Origin: Corynebacterium comes
GTDB taxonomy: Bacteria > Actinomycetota > Actinomycetes > Mycobacteriales > Mycobacteriaceae
DNA length: 64,000 nucleotides
Reading direction: 5' to 3'
Assembly: GCF_009734405.1 (NCBI RefSeq)
Contig: NZ_CP046453.1
Coordinates: forward strand, 744,001 to 808,000
Position 1 is the first letter of the stretch. Each line of letters begins with the position of its first letter. A program made the translations under genes and the position numbers. Shown in pieces: positions 34,993 through 45,327 of this stretch. The notes beneath the pieces are model-generated. The model worked only from the letters and a program-made list of their open reading frames with translations, did no database searches and was not told where the DNA came from.

Positions 34993-35683
34993 CCATGACC
35001 AGGTGCAGGCGGCACTCTCCGCCCGCCTCGACGGCGAACCGATCCCCCTCGACGATGACGTCGTCGATGCGCATCTCGCCGGCTGCGCGCAGTGCCGGCA
35101 GTTCCAGGAGGAGGCGGTGGCGCTGAGCCGTCGTCTACGTTTCGTGGAACCTGCCGGCGGCGGCATGACCCCACCGGATCTGGCTGAGATGATCCTCGCT
35201 GGCGTGGAACCGGAGTGGCGCCGCACCGCGAACGCCCGCATGGTCGGACTTGCGCTCTCCCGGATCCTGCTGGTCATCGCTGGTGTGCTCTGGGTGATCT
35301 GGGGGATGCAGCTTCTCGGTGACGCCGGTGGGCTGACCCCGGTCAGCAACGACGGCGTGGTGGCCCCGGACTCCGATCCGCGTACCGCGTCCCTGCTCGT
35401 CGACGCTGCGGCCTTCCGCTTCTCCCTCGCCCTCGGCCTGTTCACCATCGCCTGGAAACCGCGCCTGGTGTCCGGCCTGGTCACGGTCGTCGCGGCACTG
35501 TGGACCTTCATGTTCGGTTTTGTGGTGCGCGACCTGGTGCTTGACACCGTCTCGGGTTCCCAGTTCCTGGGGCTGGGGCTGCTGCTGTTCACGGCGGTGG
35601 GCATGGTGTGGACATGGCTGAACCACCACGGCTACGTCACGCTGGGCACCATCTGGCGTGAACTGGGCGCGAAACCGGTGTAG
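34985..35683 (+). CDS. Zinc-finger (zf-HC2, anti-sigma-like) membrane protein
   Basis: 232 residues from GTG 34985. The N-terminal H-x3-C-x2-C motif (HLAGCAQCRQF, about residues 29-39) is the zinc-binding anti-sigma (ZAS) pattern found in RsrA-type regulators. Four to five hydrophobic segments follow from about 86. No sigma factor gene is next to it; it is coupled to the DoxX gene. Whether it restrains a sigma factor is unproven. Confidence 0.65.
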   Translation: MVDHDQVQAALSARLDGEPIPLDDDVVDAHLAGCAQCRQFQEEAVALSRRLRFVEPAGGGMTPPDLAEMILAGVEPEWRRTANARMVGLALSRILLVIAGVLWVIWGMQLLGDAGGLTPVSNDGVVAPDSDPRTASLLVDAAAFRFSLALGLFTIAWKPRLVSGLVTVVAALWTFMFGFVVRDLVLDTVSGSQFLGLGLLLFTAVGMVWTWLNHHGYVTLGTIWRELGAKPV

Positions 35684-35704
35684 CTGCCGGAAGCCGTCCT
35701 GTGA

Positions 35705-37276
35705 CTACCGCCAGCTGGGCAGCCACATGAGCGACTGGTACCAGCCCTCCGGGACGAGGTAGCCGTAGAGGATGGGGGACCAGTAGAGGAACATCGCCGC
35801 CGCCAGGGCGAGATAGGCGATCACCGCGACGGTGCCCCAGCGGATGCCACCCTCGGCGAGTCTGCGCAGCCAGGGCCAGGTGACCTCGGGTCCACGACCG
35901 TGCAGCTGCCCGAGGGTGAGCGCCAGCATCGTGATGAGGAAGGGGCTCAGCGCAGTGGCGTAGAAGAAGTACATCTGGCGGTCGTAGCCGGCGAGCCAGG
36001 GCAGGAACCCGGCGGCGAAGGCCACCACCGGGATGAGGAAACGACGGTCACGTCGGATGACCAGGCACCAGATCGCCCAGCCCAGTACCGGTACCGTCAG
36101 CCACCAGATCGCAGGGGTACCGAAAAGGTAGATCATGCTGCGGCACGTGCCCGCCATGCATTCCACGTCGGTGGAGGAGGAGTACAGGATCGGTCGCCCG
36201 GCGACCAGCCAGGACCAGGGTTTGGAGTCCCAGGGGTGCGAGTGGCCACCGGAGGTGGTCAACGATGCGTGGAACCCCAGCACCGACTGGTGGTAGTGGA
36301 TGAATCCGACGGCCGAGTCCGGCAGGAGTCCGAGGATCCCGGCGGATTCCACGGTGCCGTCGACCTTCGCGTGCCGGTAGACGGAAGTCTCGGACGCGAA
36401 CCAGGCCCGCCACGACCAGAGGTACAGCAGCACCGGCAGGATGACGAGCGACGCGAACGCCGGGAACGCGTCCCGCAGCAGCGTGCCGGAGACGGGGCGG
36501 CGGACACCGTAGCGACGTCGAAGAGCAAGATCGAGGAAGACGGCCAGCAGGCCGAAGAACGCCATGTAGTACAGGCCCGACCACTTCACCGCCAGTGAGA
36601 GCCCGAGGAACACCCCGGCGGCGAAACGCCACCAGCGGAAACCCAGCCGGGGTCCCAGCGAAGAGTCGGCGATCAGCCCCTCGGTCCAGGCGCGGTGGAG
36701 CCGGGCACGCATCTGTGAATGGTCACAGGCCAGGGCGAAGGCTGCCGCGACGATGAAGAACACCTGGAAGATGTCGAGCATGCCGAAGCGCGAACTGACC
36801 AGCAGCACGCCGTCGAGCGTGGCCAGAAGCCCTGCGAAAGTGGCCACCTGCCAGGTGCCGGCGAGGTGCCTCACCAGCAGCATCGTCATCACGACCGTGG
36901 CGGCGCCGAAGAGTGCCGCCATGAAGCGCCAGCCGAGCGGCGTGTAGCCGAACATCCACTCGCCGAGTGCGATGAGCTGTTTGGCCAGGGGCGGGTGAAC
37001 GACCAGACCATAGCCCGGGTTGGATTCGATACCGCCGATCAGCGGATTCTCCCAGGACCTCACCATGTCCCACGCCTGTGGCACATAATGCTTCTCATCG
37101 AAGACGGGGGTGCCCGCTGACGTTGCGGTGGTCAGCCCGACGAACCGGGTGAACAGCGCCAGAACGGCGATGACCAGGGTGCTGACGGTGTCCGCCCCGG
37201 TCCACGCCCAGGGTCGGGGCGTCACCGGCCGAACGCGGGCGGCGAAACGAGGCTGGCTGTCGACGACGGTGCTCAC
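35705..37276 (-). CDS. pmt: Dolichyl-phosphate-mannose-protein mannosyltransferase
   Basis: 523 residues from GTG 37276, polytopic (about 11 spans). It transfers mannose from polyprenyl-phosphate-mannose to Ser/Thr of secreted proteins at the outer membrane face. Seen: the acidic first loop PVFDEKHYVPQAWDM with the catalytic Asp-Glu pair, GYGLVVHPPLAKQLIALGEW, and PWDSKPWSWLVAGRPI. Homologue of Rv1002c. A TAGACT hexamer lies 7 bases before the GTG, suggesting leaderless transcription divergent from rsmI. Confidence 0.92.
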   Translation of the reverse strand: MSTVVDSQPRFAARVRPVTPRPWAWTGADTVSTLVIAVLALFTRFVGLTTATSAGTPVFDEKHYVPQAWDMVRSWENPLIGGIESNPGYGLVVHPPLAKQLIALGEWMFGYTPLGWRFMAALFGAATVVMTMLLVRHLAGTWQVATFAGLLATLDGVLLVSSRFGMLDIFQVFFIVAAAFALACDHSQMRARLHRAWTEGLIADSSLGPRLGFRWWRFAAGVFLGLSLAVKWSGLYYMAFFGLLAVFLDLALRRRYGVRRPVSGTLLRDAFPAFASLVILPVLLYLWSWRAWFASETSVYRHAKVDGTVESAGILGLLPDSAVGFIHYHQSVLGFHASLTTSGGHSHPWDSKPWSWLVAGRPILYSSSTDVECMAGTCRSMIYLFGTPAIWWLTVPVLGWAIWCLVIRRDRRFLIPVVAFAAGFLPWLAGYDRQMYFFYATALSPFLITMLALTLGQLHGRGPEVTWPWLRRLAEGGIRWGTVAVIAYLALAAAMFLYWSPILYGYLVPEGWYQSLMWLPSWR

Positions 37277-37283
37277 CCGGAAG

Positions 37284-37289
37284 AGTCTA
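37284..37289 (-). promoter_or_regulatory. -10 hexamer TAGACT, candidate leaderless promoter of pmt
   Basis: Read on the minus strand, TAGACT ends 7 bases before the GTG start of pmt. The facing rsmI element is 24 bases away. Confidence 0.45.
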
Positions 37290-37313
37290 GGTCACGGTCC
37301 ACACACGAGCGCC

Positions 37314-37319
37314 TAGCAT
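37314..37319 (+). promoter_or_regulatory. -10 hexamer TAGCAT, candidate leaderless promoter of rsmI
   Basis: TAGCAT ends 7 bases before ATG 37327 and overlaps the alternative ATG at 37318, which argues that 37327 is the real start. Confidence 0.5.
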
Positions 37320-37326
37320 GGCAGTC

Positions 37327-38175
37327 ATGGTTCCCGACATCTCCCTGCTGCCCCCCACCGGAGTGGTGCTCGCCGCCACCCCGCTGGGCAACATCCACGA
37401 CGCCTCCCCACGCCTGCGCGCCGCCCTCGCCGGTGCGGACGTGATCGCCGCCGAGGACACCCGCCGGGTGCGCAACCTCGCGACCGCGCTGGGCGTGGAG
37501 ATCCGCGGGAAGGTGGTGTCCAACTTCGACCACAACGAGGCGGGGCGCGCAGGCCAGCTTCTCGACGCCGCCCGCACCGGCATCGTCCTCGTGGTCAGCG
37601 ACGCCGGCATGCCCCTGGTCTCCGACCCGGGTTTCTCATTGGTGGATGCCGCGCACACCAACGGTGTCCCCGTCACCTGCCTGCCCGGTCCCTCCGCCGT
37701 GCCCACCGCTCTCGCCCTGTCCGGTCTGCCGGTGGGAAGGTTCCTCTTCGACGGTTTCGCGCCCCGCAAGTCGGGTCCCCGTCGGGAGTGGCTGGAGTCG
37801 CTGCGCACCGAGGAACGCGCGGCCTGCTTCTTCGAGTCCCCGCACCGCCTCGCCGAGACGCTTGCCGACGCCGCCGATATCCTCGGCTCCACCCGCCGCG
37901 CCGCCGTGTGCCGGGAGCTGACCAAGACCTACGAGGAAGTTCGTCGGGGGACGCTGCCGGAACTCGCCGAGTGGGCGGCCGGGGGAGTGAAGGGGGAGAT
38001 CACCGTCGTGATCGAAGGTGGGACGGTGGACGAGGTGGACGTCGACCAGCTCGTCCCCGTGGTGGAGTCCCTCGTGGGCGAGGGGATGCGCCTGAAGGAC
38101 GCGTGCCGGCGGGTCGCGGGCGGACGCGGGGTGTCCAACCGTGAACTCTATGAGGCGGTTCTGGCCGCCCGTTGA
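37327..38175 (+). CDS. rsmI: 16S rRNA (cytidine-1402-2'-O)-methyltransferase
   Basis: 282 residues from ATG 37327 (37318 in frame is rejected because it overlaps the -10 hexamer). It uses SAM to methylate C1402 of 16S rRNA. Seen: VLAATPLGNIHDASPRL, ADVIAAEDTRRV, LVVSDAGMPLVSDPGF, VTCLPGPSAVPTALALSGLP and ESPHRLAETL. The C-terminal GMRLKDACRRVAGGRGVSNRELYEAV is the usual helical end. Order pmt/rsmI is that of Rv1002c/Rv1003. Confidence 0.94.
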   Translation: MVPDISLLPPTGVVLAATPLGNIHDASPRLRAALAGADVIAAEDTRRVRNLATALGVEIRGKVVSNFDHNEAGRAGQLLDAARTGIVLVVSDAGMPLVSDPGFSLVDAAHTNGVPVTCLPGPSAVPTALALSGLPVGRFLFDGFAPRKSGPRREWLESLRTEERAACFFESPHRLAETLADAADILGSTRRAAVCRELTKTYEEVRRGTLPELAEWAAGGVKGEITVVIEGGTVDEVDVDQLVPVVESLVGEGMRLKDACRRVAGGRGVSNRELYEAVLAAR

Positions 38176-38348
38176 GGCCGTTGCGGCAGTTGTTATGAGG
38201 TTGTGAGCATGGCGGCTGTTTATGGGGAGTGAACTGCCGGAACCCCTGTTCCAGGTCGTGCAGTTTCGGGGTAGGTGAGCCTTATCTGCCCCCGATGACC
38301 GGCTCGCCCAGGTTGAAACTCGTGCCCGGGCTGAGAACACTATTAAAT

Positions 38349-40124
38349 ATGACCACTTCTGACCCTCAACAGGGGCAACCTGATTCAACTGCCACCCAGG
38401 AGCTGGCCTCCATGATGTCGGACGCCGACGCGATCGGCGACCAGGTGGACCAGGCCGATGCGGTCGAGGACAGGCTCGGCGAAGCGGATTCGGAGGATCC
38501 CACCTTCGACTGGTGGATCATCCTTCCGGCCGCGGCCGTCGTGCTGGCCACGGTCGGCTGGGGTCTTTTCGGCCCCGAAAGTTTCGCCGGTTTCGCCTCC
38601 GCCGCCCTCTCCTTCGTGGTGGAGAACCTCGGTTGGGCCTTCGTCATTTTCGGTACCGTCTTCGTCGTCTTCATGATCGTCGTCGCCGTGACCAAGTTCG
38701 GATCCATCCGGCTGGGCGGCGATGACGAGGCGCCGGAATTCCGTACCGTCTCCTGGATCGCGATGATGTTCGCCGCCGGCATGGGCATCGGCCTGATGTT
38801 CTACGGGGCGACGGAGCCCCTCACCTTCTACCGCGAGGGTGTGCCCGCCCACCAGCCGCAGGAGGTGGGCACCGCCTTGGCAGGCACGCTGTTCCACTGG
38901 ACGCTTCACCCCTGGTCCATCTACGCGATCGTCGGGCTGGCCATCGCCTACTCCACATTCCGCCTGGGACGTCGTCAGCTGATCTCCTCGGCCTTCATTC
39001 CCCTCATCGGCGAAAAGGGTGCCCGGGGCGGCCTCGGCCGGCTCATTGACACCCTGGCCATCATCGCCACCATCTTTGGCACCGCCACTTCCCTCGGCGT
39101 GGGAGCGCTGCAGATCAGGGCCGGGCTCTCCGCCTCCGGACTGGTCGATTCGCCGGGCACGGGGACCATCGTGGGCATCGTCAGCGTGCTCACCCTCGCT
39201 TTCATCGTCTCCGCGGTCTCCGGCGTGGGCAAGGGAATCCAGTACCTGTCCAACGCGAACATGATCATGGCCGCGATTCTGGCGATCTTCGTGTTCGTCG
39301 TCGGTCCGACCGTGTCGTTGCTCAACCTCATTCCCACCGCCCTGTCCTCCTACTTCGCCCAGTTCTTCGAGATGGCGGGACGCACCGCCGTGTCGGCTGA
39401 CGGCACCGCCGGTGAGTGGCTCGGCGGCTGGACCATCTTCTACTGGGCGTGGTGGATCTCCTGGTCGCCCTTCGTCGGCATGTTCCTGGCGCGCATCTCC
39501 CGTGGCCGTACGATCCGCGAGTTCACCATCGGTGTGCTGGTCGTACCGTCGCTGGTGTCGGTGGTGTGGTTCTCCATCTTCGGAGGTACCGCCATCACCC
39601 TGGAGCAGAGCGGCAACTCCATCTGGGGCGACGGCACCGCCGAGTCCCAGTTGTTCAACCTGCTCCATCAGCTGCCCGGCGGCACCATCATGGGCGTGGT
39701 GGCGGTGATCCTGCTGGGTACGTTCTTCATCACCTCGGCGGATTCCGCGTCCACCGTGATGGGCACGCTGTCCCAGCACGGGCGCCCCGACGCCACCCCG
39801 TGGGTGTCCGCGCTGTGGGGCCTGATGACCGCGGCCGTGGGCATGGTCATGCTCACCGCGAGCGAGGATTCCCTGGCGAACCTGCAGTCCATCACCATTG
39901 TCGCCGCCAGCCCCTTCCTGCTGATCGTCGTCGGACTGATGGTCGCGCTGGTGAAGGACCTGAGCAACGACGTCCTCTACCTCGACCACCGTTCCCAACA
40001 GGCCTTCGCCGCCCGCCTGGCACGTGAACGACGCATCCACGCCGAGCATGTCCGGGCGGAGGAACTGAAGGCGCGACGGCAGAAGCGATTGGCCAACCGC
40101 AACAGGCAGACCCCCATGAAATAA
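38349..40124 (+). CDS. betP: Glycine betaine transporter BetP (BCCT family)
   Basis: 591 residues from ATG 38349, chosen because MTTSDP matches the remembered C. glutamicum BetP start (595 residues). Twelve membrane spans; substrate-site text [38 protein letters not shown] and the sodium-coupling Gly-rich segment AAGMGIG. The N-terminal tail is acidic, and the C-terminal tail is a basic helix ([19 protein letters not shown], then [14 protein letters not shown]), the K+-sensing osmosensor of BetP. It takes up betaine with sodium under hyperosmotic stress. The location between rsmI and metG agrees with C. glutamicum. Confidence 0.93.
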   Translation: MTTSDPQQGQPDSTATQELASMMSDADAIGDQVDQADAVEDRLGEADSEDPTFDWWIILPAAAVVLATVGWGLFGPESFAGFASAALSFVVENLGWAFVIFGTVFVVFMIVVAVTKFGSIRLGGDDEAPEFRTVSWIAMMFAAGMGIGLMFYGATEPLTFYREGVPAHQPQEVGTALAGTLFHWTLHPWSIYAIVGLAIAYSTFRLGRRQLISSAFIPLIGEKGARGGLGRLIDTLAIIATIFGTATSLGVGALQIRAGLSASGLVDSPGTGTIVGIVSVLTLAFIVSAVSGVGKGIQYLSNANMIMAAILAIFVFVVGPTVSLLNLIPTALSSYFAQFFEMAGRTAVSADGTAGEWLGGWTIFYWAWWISWSPFVGMFLARISRGRTIREFTIGVLVVPSLVSVVWFSIFGGTAITLEQSGNSIWGDGTAESQLFNLLHQLPGGTIMGVVAVILLGTFFITSADSASTVMGTLSQHGRPDATPWVSALWGLMTAAVGMVMLTASEDSLANLQSITIVAASPFLLIVVGLMVALVKDLSNDVLYLDHRSQQAFAARLARERRIHAEHVRAEELKARRQKRLANRNRQTPMK

Positions 40125-40134
40125 GGTGGGTCCC

Positions 40135-41964
40135 ATGACCCAGTCTGTGCTTGTCTCCGTCGCCTGGCCGTATGCGAACGGCCCCCGCCACATCGGACAC
40201 GTCGCCGGTTTCGGCGTACCCTCCGACGTCTTCGCCCGCTACCAGCGAATGATCGGCAGCGAGGTCCTCATGATCTCGGGCACGGACGAGCACGGCACAC
40301 CGCTGCTCGTGCAGGCGGACAAGGAAGGCGTGACGGTCAAGGAACTCGCCGACCGTTACAACCGCCAGATCGTGCAGGACCTCGCCGGACTCGGCCTGTC
40401 CTATGACCTTTTCACCCGGACCACCACCCGCAACCACTACGCGGTGGTGCAGGAGCTGTTCACCGGGCTGTACGAGAACGGTTACATGATCAAGGAGACC
40501 ACCATGGGTGCCGTCTCGCCCTCGACCGGTCGTACGCTGCCGGACCGCTACATCGAGGGCACCTGTCCGATCTGCGGTGCCGACGGCGCCCGCGGTGACC
40601 AGTGTGACAACTGCGGCAACCAGCTGGACCCCGCCGACCTGATCAACCCGGTGTCCAAGGTCAACGGCGAGACCCCGAAGTTCGTCGAGACCGAGCACTT
40701 CCTCCTTGATCTGCCCTCCCTGGCGGAGGCGCTGGGGGAGTGGCTGAGGGGCCGCGAGGACTGGCGCCCGAACGTCCTGAAGTTCTCCCTCAACCTGCTC
40801 GAGGATCTGCGTCCGCGCGCCATGACCCGCGACATCGACTGGGGTGTCCCGATCCCGGTCGAGGGTTGGGCAGACAACAACGCCAAGAAGCTCTACGTCT
40901 GGTTCGACGCCGTGATCGGCTACCTGTCCGCCTCCATCGAGTGGGCGTGGCGTTCGGGCAACCCGGACGCGTGGAAGCAGTGGTGGCAGAACCCGGATGC
41001 CGCCGGCTACTACTTCATGGGCAAGGACAACATCACCTTCCACTCCCAGATCTGGCCTGCCGAGCTCCTGGGATATGCGGGCAAGGGCGCCAAGGGCGGC
41101 GAAGTCCACAGGTACGGGGAAATCAACCTGCCGACCGAGGTCGTGTCCTCCGAGTTCCTCACCATGTCGGGTTCGAAGTTCTCCTCGTCCAAGGGCGTGG
41201 TCATCTACGTCAAGGACTTCCTGGCGGAGTTCGGCCCTGACCCGCTGCGTTACTTCATCGCCGTCGCCGGCCCGGAGAACACCGACACCGACTTCACCTG
41301 GGACGAGTTCGTCCGCCGCGTGAACAATGAGCTGGCCAACGGCTGGGGCAATCTGGTCAACCGCACCGTGTCCATGGCGCACAAGAACTTCGGCGAGGTG
41401 CCCACCCCGGGTGAGCTCACCGACTCCGATCTGCGGATCCTCGACCTCGCGGCGAACACCTTCGACATCGTCGGCGACAACCTCGCGCTGTCGAAGTTCA
41501 AGAACGGCATCACCGCCGCCATGCACGTCGTCGGCGAGGCCAACGCCTACATCGCCGAGCAGGAGCCGTGGCGGCTGGCGAAGGACGAGTCCCAGCGTGA
41601 GCGTCTGGCCACCGTCCTGTGGACCGCGCTGCAGGTCGTCTCCGACTGCAACGTCCTGCTCACCCCGTACCTGCCGCACATCGCCCAGCAGGTGCACGAG
41701 ACCCTCGGCCGTGAGGGCGTCTGGGCCGCGAAGCCGGAGATTCATGAGGTCACCGACGACATGCCCGTCGACCTCGTGGGCGTGGGTCTGCCGGAGGAGG
41801 GGCAGGGCTATCCGATCATCACCGGTGACTACACCGCCCAGCAGGCCGTGTGGAAGCGCGTCGACGTTGTGCCGGGTACCCCGCTGGCCAAGCCCGCGCC
41901 GCTGATCCAGAAACTCGATCCGGAACTCGCGGAGACCGGCCCGGAGTGGTCGCCCGTCCAGTAA
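40135..41964 (+). CDS. metG: Methionyl-tRNA synthetase
   Basis: 609 residues, class I. HIGH motif as [11 protein letters not shown] at about 16-26, zinc knuckle [20 protein letters not shown], and the KMSKS loop as [19 protein letters not shown] and [12 protein letters not shown] are typical MetRS blocks. It has no C-terminal EMAP/dimerisation domain. TAAGGT lies 7 bases before the ATG; it could also be read from betP, whose stop is 10 bases upstream. Confidence 0.97.
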   Translation: MTQSVLVSVAWPYANGPRHIGHVAGFGVPSDVFARYQRMIGSEVLMISGTDEHGTPLLVQADKEGVTVKELADRYNRQIVQDLAGLGLSYDLFTRTTTRNHYAVVQELFTGLYENGYMIKETTMGAVSPSTGRTLPDRYIEGTCPICGADGARGDQCDNCGNQLDPADLINPVSKVNGETPKFVETEHFLLDLPSLAEALGEWLRGREDWRPNVLKFSLNLLEDLRPRAMTRDIDWGVPIPVEGWADNNAKKLYVWFDAVIGYLSASIEWAWRSGNPDAWKQWWQNPDAAGYYFMGKDNITFHSQIWPAELLGYAGKGAKGGEVHRYGEINLPTEVVSSEFLTMSGSKFSSSKGVVIYVKDFLAEFGPDPLRYFIAVAGPENTDTDFTWDEFVRRVNNELANGWGNLVNRTVSMAHKNFGEVPTPGELTDSDLRILDLAANTFDIVGDNLALSKFKNGITAAMHVVGEANAYIAEQEPWRLAKDESQRERLATVLWTALQVVSDCNVLLTPYLPHIAQQVHETLGREGVWAAKPEIHEVTDDMPVDLVGVGLPEEGQGYPIITGDYTAQQAVWKRVDVVPGTPLAKPAPLIQKLDPELAETGPEWSPVQ

Positions 41965-42013
41965 TTGGTAATACGTACTACGCTGGGATCTCCGCTACGG
42001 TAGGAGACCCCCA

Positions 42014-43231
42014 GTGAGTACGCGAGCCGTCATTCCGACGCTGCTGTTGTTCCTTGCGGTGTTCATCGCCGCATTCAACCTGCGCGCCGGAATCTCCTCG
42101 CTCGGCGCGGTGCTGGCAGACACCCTCGAGGCCTTCCAGGCCGGCGGCTCCCTCGCCGGGATCATCACCGCCATCCCCGGCCTCTTCTTCGCACTCTTCG
42201 GCCTGCTGGCAGTGCCGCTGGCCACCCGCCTGGGACTGAGCCGCACCCTGCTCCTGGGTGCGGCGCTCTCCTTCCTCGGCCTGGCGGTGCGTCCCTGGGT
42301 GGGGGACATCTGGGTGTTCATCCTGCTCACGGCGCTGGTCACCACCGGTATCGCCCTGGCCAACGTGCTGCTGCCCGCCTGGATCAAGAATCACGGCGGC
42401 CGGCACATCGTGGCGCTCATGACGGTCTACGGCTCCGTTCTCGGCCTTTCCGGTGCCATCGGTCCGCTCACCGCCGTGCTTTCCGACGCCCCCGACGCCT
42501 GGCGTCGCGCGCTGTTCTTCTGGGCCGCACCGGCGGCCGTCCAGGTGATCGTCTGGTTCGTGGTGGTCCTGCGCATCGGCCGGGATGTGCCGACCTCCAC
42601 GTCCCCGCGTGTCGACGCCACCGGGGCAGCCACCGACCCGGTGTCGTTGTGGCGCTCCCCGACGGCGGTGTTCCTCATGCTGTTCTTCGGGCTCCAGTCC
42701 ATGCACGCCTATATCCAGATGGGCTGGCTGCCGAAGATCTACGTCGACCACGGCGTCCCGGCCGGCACCGCAGGCCTGGCACTTGCGCTGACCGGCAGCT
42801 TCAACATCATCGGCGGGCTCATCATGCCGGCGGTCATCCACCGCATGCGCAGCGTGGTGTGGCTGCCTGTGCTCTTCTCCGCGCTCATGGGCGCCGGTTA
42901 TTTCGGGCTGTGGCTGGCACCCGCAACTACGCCGATGCTCTGGGCGGCCCTGCTCGGCGTCGGCGGCTTTTGTTTCCCCACCGCCATCGCACTGATCCCC
43001 GCTCGCAGCCGTGTCCCGCTCGTCACCGCCCGGCTGTCTGGTTTCGTCCAGCCGATCGGTTACGTCATCGCGGCGGTCGGGCCGCTGCTCGTCGGCGTCG
43101 TCCGAGAGGCCACCGGCGGGTGGTCGGTGATCCTGCCCGTGCTGCTGGTGCTGTGCGGACTCATGGGGGCGGTCGGTTTCCGGGCCGCACGCAACGTCTT
43201 CATTGATGATGAACTCGCAGCTCACGCCTGA
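42014..43231 (+). CDS. MFS transporter, CynX/NimT family
   Basis: 405 residues from GTG 42014 with about 12 membrane segments. AVFIAAFNLRAGISSLGAVL in the first helix is the CynX/NimT signature. Central cytoplasmic loop at about 195-212. Members export cyanate-, nitroimidazole- or amino-acid-like anions; the substrate is unknown. Its TGA shares a base with the recQ ATG (TGATG), so translation is coupled. Confidence 0.82.
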   Translation: MSTRAVIPTLLLFLAVFIAAFNLRAGISSLGAVLADTLEAFQAGGSLAGIITAIPGLFFALFGLLAVPLATRLGLSRTLLLGAALSFLGLAVRPWVGDIWVFILLTALVTTGIALANVLLPAWIKNHGGRHIVALMTVYGSVLGLSGAIGPLTAVLSDAPDAWRRALFFWAAPAAVQVIVWFVVVLRIGRDVPTSTSPRVDATGAATDPVSLWRSPTAVFLMLFFGLQSMHAYIQMGWLPKIYVDHGVPAGTAGLALALTGSFNIIGGLIMPAVIHRMRSVVWLPVLFSALMGAGYFGLWLAPATTPMLWAALLGVGGFCFPTAIALIPARSRVPLVTARLSGFVQPIGYVIAAVGPLLVGVVREATGGWSVILPVLLVLCGLMGAVGFRAARNVFIDDELAAHA

Positions 43232-45327
43232 TGTCGGGGGCCTGGGATACCGTGGTGGACATGCAGGCAACCAGGGGAATGGCCAATGAACTTCTCACCG
43301 GCATCGCGGGGCCGGGCGCGCAGCTGCGCGATGATCAGTGGACCGCGATTGACGCGCTGGTCAACCACCGGCGTCGGATGCTGGTGGTCCAACGAACGGG
43401 CTGGGGCAAGTCGGCGGTGTACTTCATCGCCGCGAAGCTCCTGCGGGATGCCGGGGCAGGTGCCTCGCTGATCATTTCGCCGCTGCTGGCGCTCATGCGC
43501 AACCAGGTGGTGGCCGCAGAGCGGGCCGGCATCCGTGCGGCCACGCTCAACAGTGCGAACATGACGGAGTGGGAGGATATCCAGGCGCAGGTTGCCGCCG
43601 GGGAGGTTGACGTGCTGCTGATCTCCCCGGAGCGGCTGAACAACCCCGGCTTCCGGGACGAGGTCCTGCCTGCGCTCGCAGCGACCGTCGGCATGGTGGT
43701 GGTGGATGAGGCACACTGCATCTCCGACTGGGGCCATGATTTCCGCCCTGACTACCGTCGCATCCGGGACCTGCTCGCCGGCCTGCGGGAGGGCGTGCCG
43801 GTGCTGGCGACCACTGCGACCGCGAATGACCGCGTCGTCGCCGACGTGCAGGCGCAGCTCGGTGAGTACACCGGTGTGCTGCGCGGTGGTCTGGACCGGG
43901 AGTCCCTGCACCTGGCGGTGGTGCGTCTGGCGGACACCACCACCCGCCCGGCCTGGCTGGCCACCCACCTGGCGGAGCTTGAGGGGGCGGGCATCATCTA
44001 CTGCCTCACCGTCTCAGCGGCAGAGGACCTCGCGGAGGCGTTGGAGGCCGTCGGCTGGAACGTCGCCGCCTACACCGGACGGACAGAGGCCGGGGAGCGC
44101 GAACGCCTCGAGCATGCGTTGATCAACAATGAGCTCAAGGCTTTGGTGGCCACCTCGGCGTTGGGCATGGGCTTTGACAAACCCGATCTCGGTTTCGTCG
44201 TCCACGTCGGCGCTCCGGGATCCCCGGTGTCCTACTACCAGCAGATCGGCCGCGCCGGGCGTGCCACTGAACGCGCCGACGTCATCCTCCTGCCGGGTTC
44301 CGAGGACTCTGAGATCTGGGAGTATTTCGCCTCCGTCTCCTTCCCGGACGAGGCCACCGTCCGCCACCTGCTCGGTGCGCTCACGGATGAGCCGCAGTCG
44401 ACGATGAAGCTGGAGGCACAGGTGGATCTCTCACGTTCCCGGCTCGACCAGGTCCTCAAGGTTCTCGACGTCGACGGTGCGGTACGCCGCGTCAAGGGCG
44501 GCTGGGTGGGGACCGGGGAGGACTGGCACTACGACGCCGACCGGTACTCCGGCCTCGCCCAGGCGCGTACGGCGGAGCAGGAGGCCATGCTCGCCTACGA
44601 GGACACCGACTCCTGCCGCATGCTCTTCCTGCGCCGACAGCTCGATGACGCCACCGCCACCGAACCGTGCGGGCGCTGCGACAACTGCACGGGCCGCAGG
44701 TGGACCACGGGGATCGACGCCACTGTCGCCCAGCGAGTGGCAGATCGACTCGCCGCTCCCGGGGTGCGGGTCACCCAGCGCCGCCAGTGGCCCACGGGTA
44801 TCAGCGTGCGTGGCCGTATCCACGGCGTCGAACCTGGCCGCGCACTCGGACGGCTCAACGACATCGCCCGCGGGCCTGCGTTGACGGCGCTGCTGGCGGA
44901 CAGGTCCTGGCGACCCACCCACCCGTGGCAGCAGGATGTCTGGCTGCCGCGGATCGTCGCGGTGCTCTCCGACTGGGACTGGGACGCCAGGCCCACCACT
45001 GTCGTGGCCCTGGGCTCCCATGACCCGGCGACGACGGACTTCGTTGCGGCCCTGGCGGAGGCCATCGCGGGGGTCGGCAGGATGGCATACGCCGGTGTCC
45101 TGCCCGTGCGTCCCGGTGCGGGCGAGGTCACGGCCCAGAACTCCGCGTACCGGGTGACAGCCCTGCTCAACCACTGGGATGTCACGGGCATCGGTTCGTC
45201 TGAGGGCCCGGTGCTGCTGGTCACCGACCTCATTGACACCGGCTGGTCGGTGACCGTCGCCGGATCCGCGCTGGCAGAGCGCACCGGGCAGCCGGTTCTG
45301 CCGTTGGCCGTGGCCAGCCGAGGTTAG
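43231..45327 (+). CDS. recQ: RecQ-family DNA helicase with phosphoribosyltransferase-like C-terminus
   Basis: 698 residues. Helicase core: variant Walker A RTGWGKSAVYF, ISPLLALMRNQV, VVDEAHCISDWGHDFRPDY (DEAH), TATANDRV, IIYCLTVSAAEDL, TSALGMGFDKPDL, QQIGRAGRA. Zinc region DSCRMLFLRRQL then CGRCDNC. There is no HRDC; instead the last about 200 residues end in GPVLLVTDLIDTGWSVTVAG, which resembles the PRPP loop of phosphoribosyltransferases. Role: 3'-5' unwinding in recombination or repair. Coupled to the MFS gene and convergent with the cyclase gene (4-base stop overlap). Confidence 0.88.
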   Translation: MSGAWDTVVDMQATRGMANELLTGIAGPGAQLRDDQWTAIDALVNHRRRMLVVQRTGWGKSAVYFIAAKLLRDAGAGASLIISPLLALMRNQVVAAERAGIRAATLNSANMTEWEDIQAQVAAGEVDVLLISPERLNNPGFRDEVLPALAATVGMVVVDEAHCISDWGHDFRPDYRRIRDLLAGLREGVPVLATTATANDRVVADVQAQLGEYTGVLRGGLDRESLHLAVVRLADTTTRPAWLATHLAELEGAGIIYCLTVSAAEDLAEALEAVGWNVAAYTGRTEAGERERLEHALINNELKALVATSALGMGFDKPDLGFVVHVGAPGSPVSYYQQIGRAGRATERADVILLPGSEDSEIWEYFASVSFPDEATVRHLLGALTDEPQSTMKLEAQVDLSRSRLDQVLKVLDVDGAVRRVKGGWVGTGEDWHYDADRYSGLAQARTAEQEAMLAYEDTDSCRMLFLRRQLDDATATEPCGRCDNCTGRRWTTGIDATVAQRVADRLAAPGVRVTQRRQWPTGISVRGRIHGVEPGRALGRLNDIARGPALTALLADRSWRPTHPWQQDVWLPRIVAVLSDWDWDARPTTVVALGSHDPATTDFVAALAEAIAGVGRMAYAGVLPVRPGAGEVTAQNSAYRVTALLNHWDVTGIGSSEGPVLLVTDLIDTGWSVTVAGSALAERTGQPVLPLAVASRG

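Noticed and set aside
39892..41745. 617-codon minus-strand frame opposite metG
   Set aside because: Shadow frame caused by codon bias in metG; no start signal or homology.
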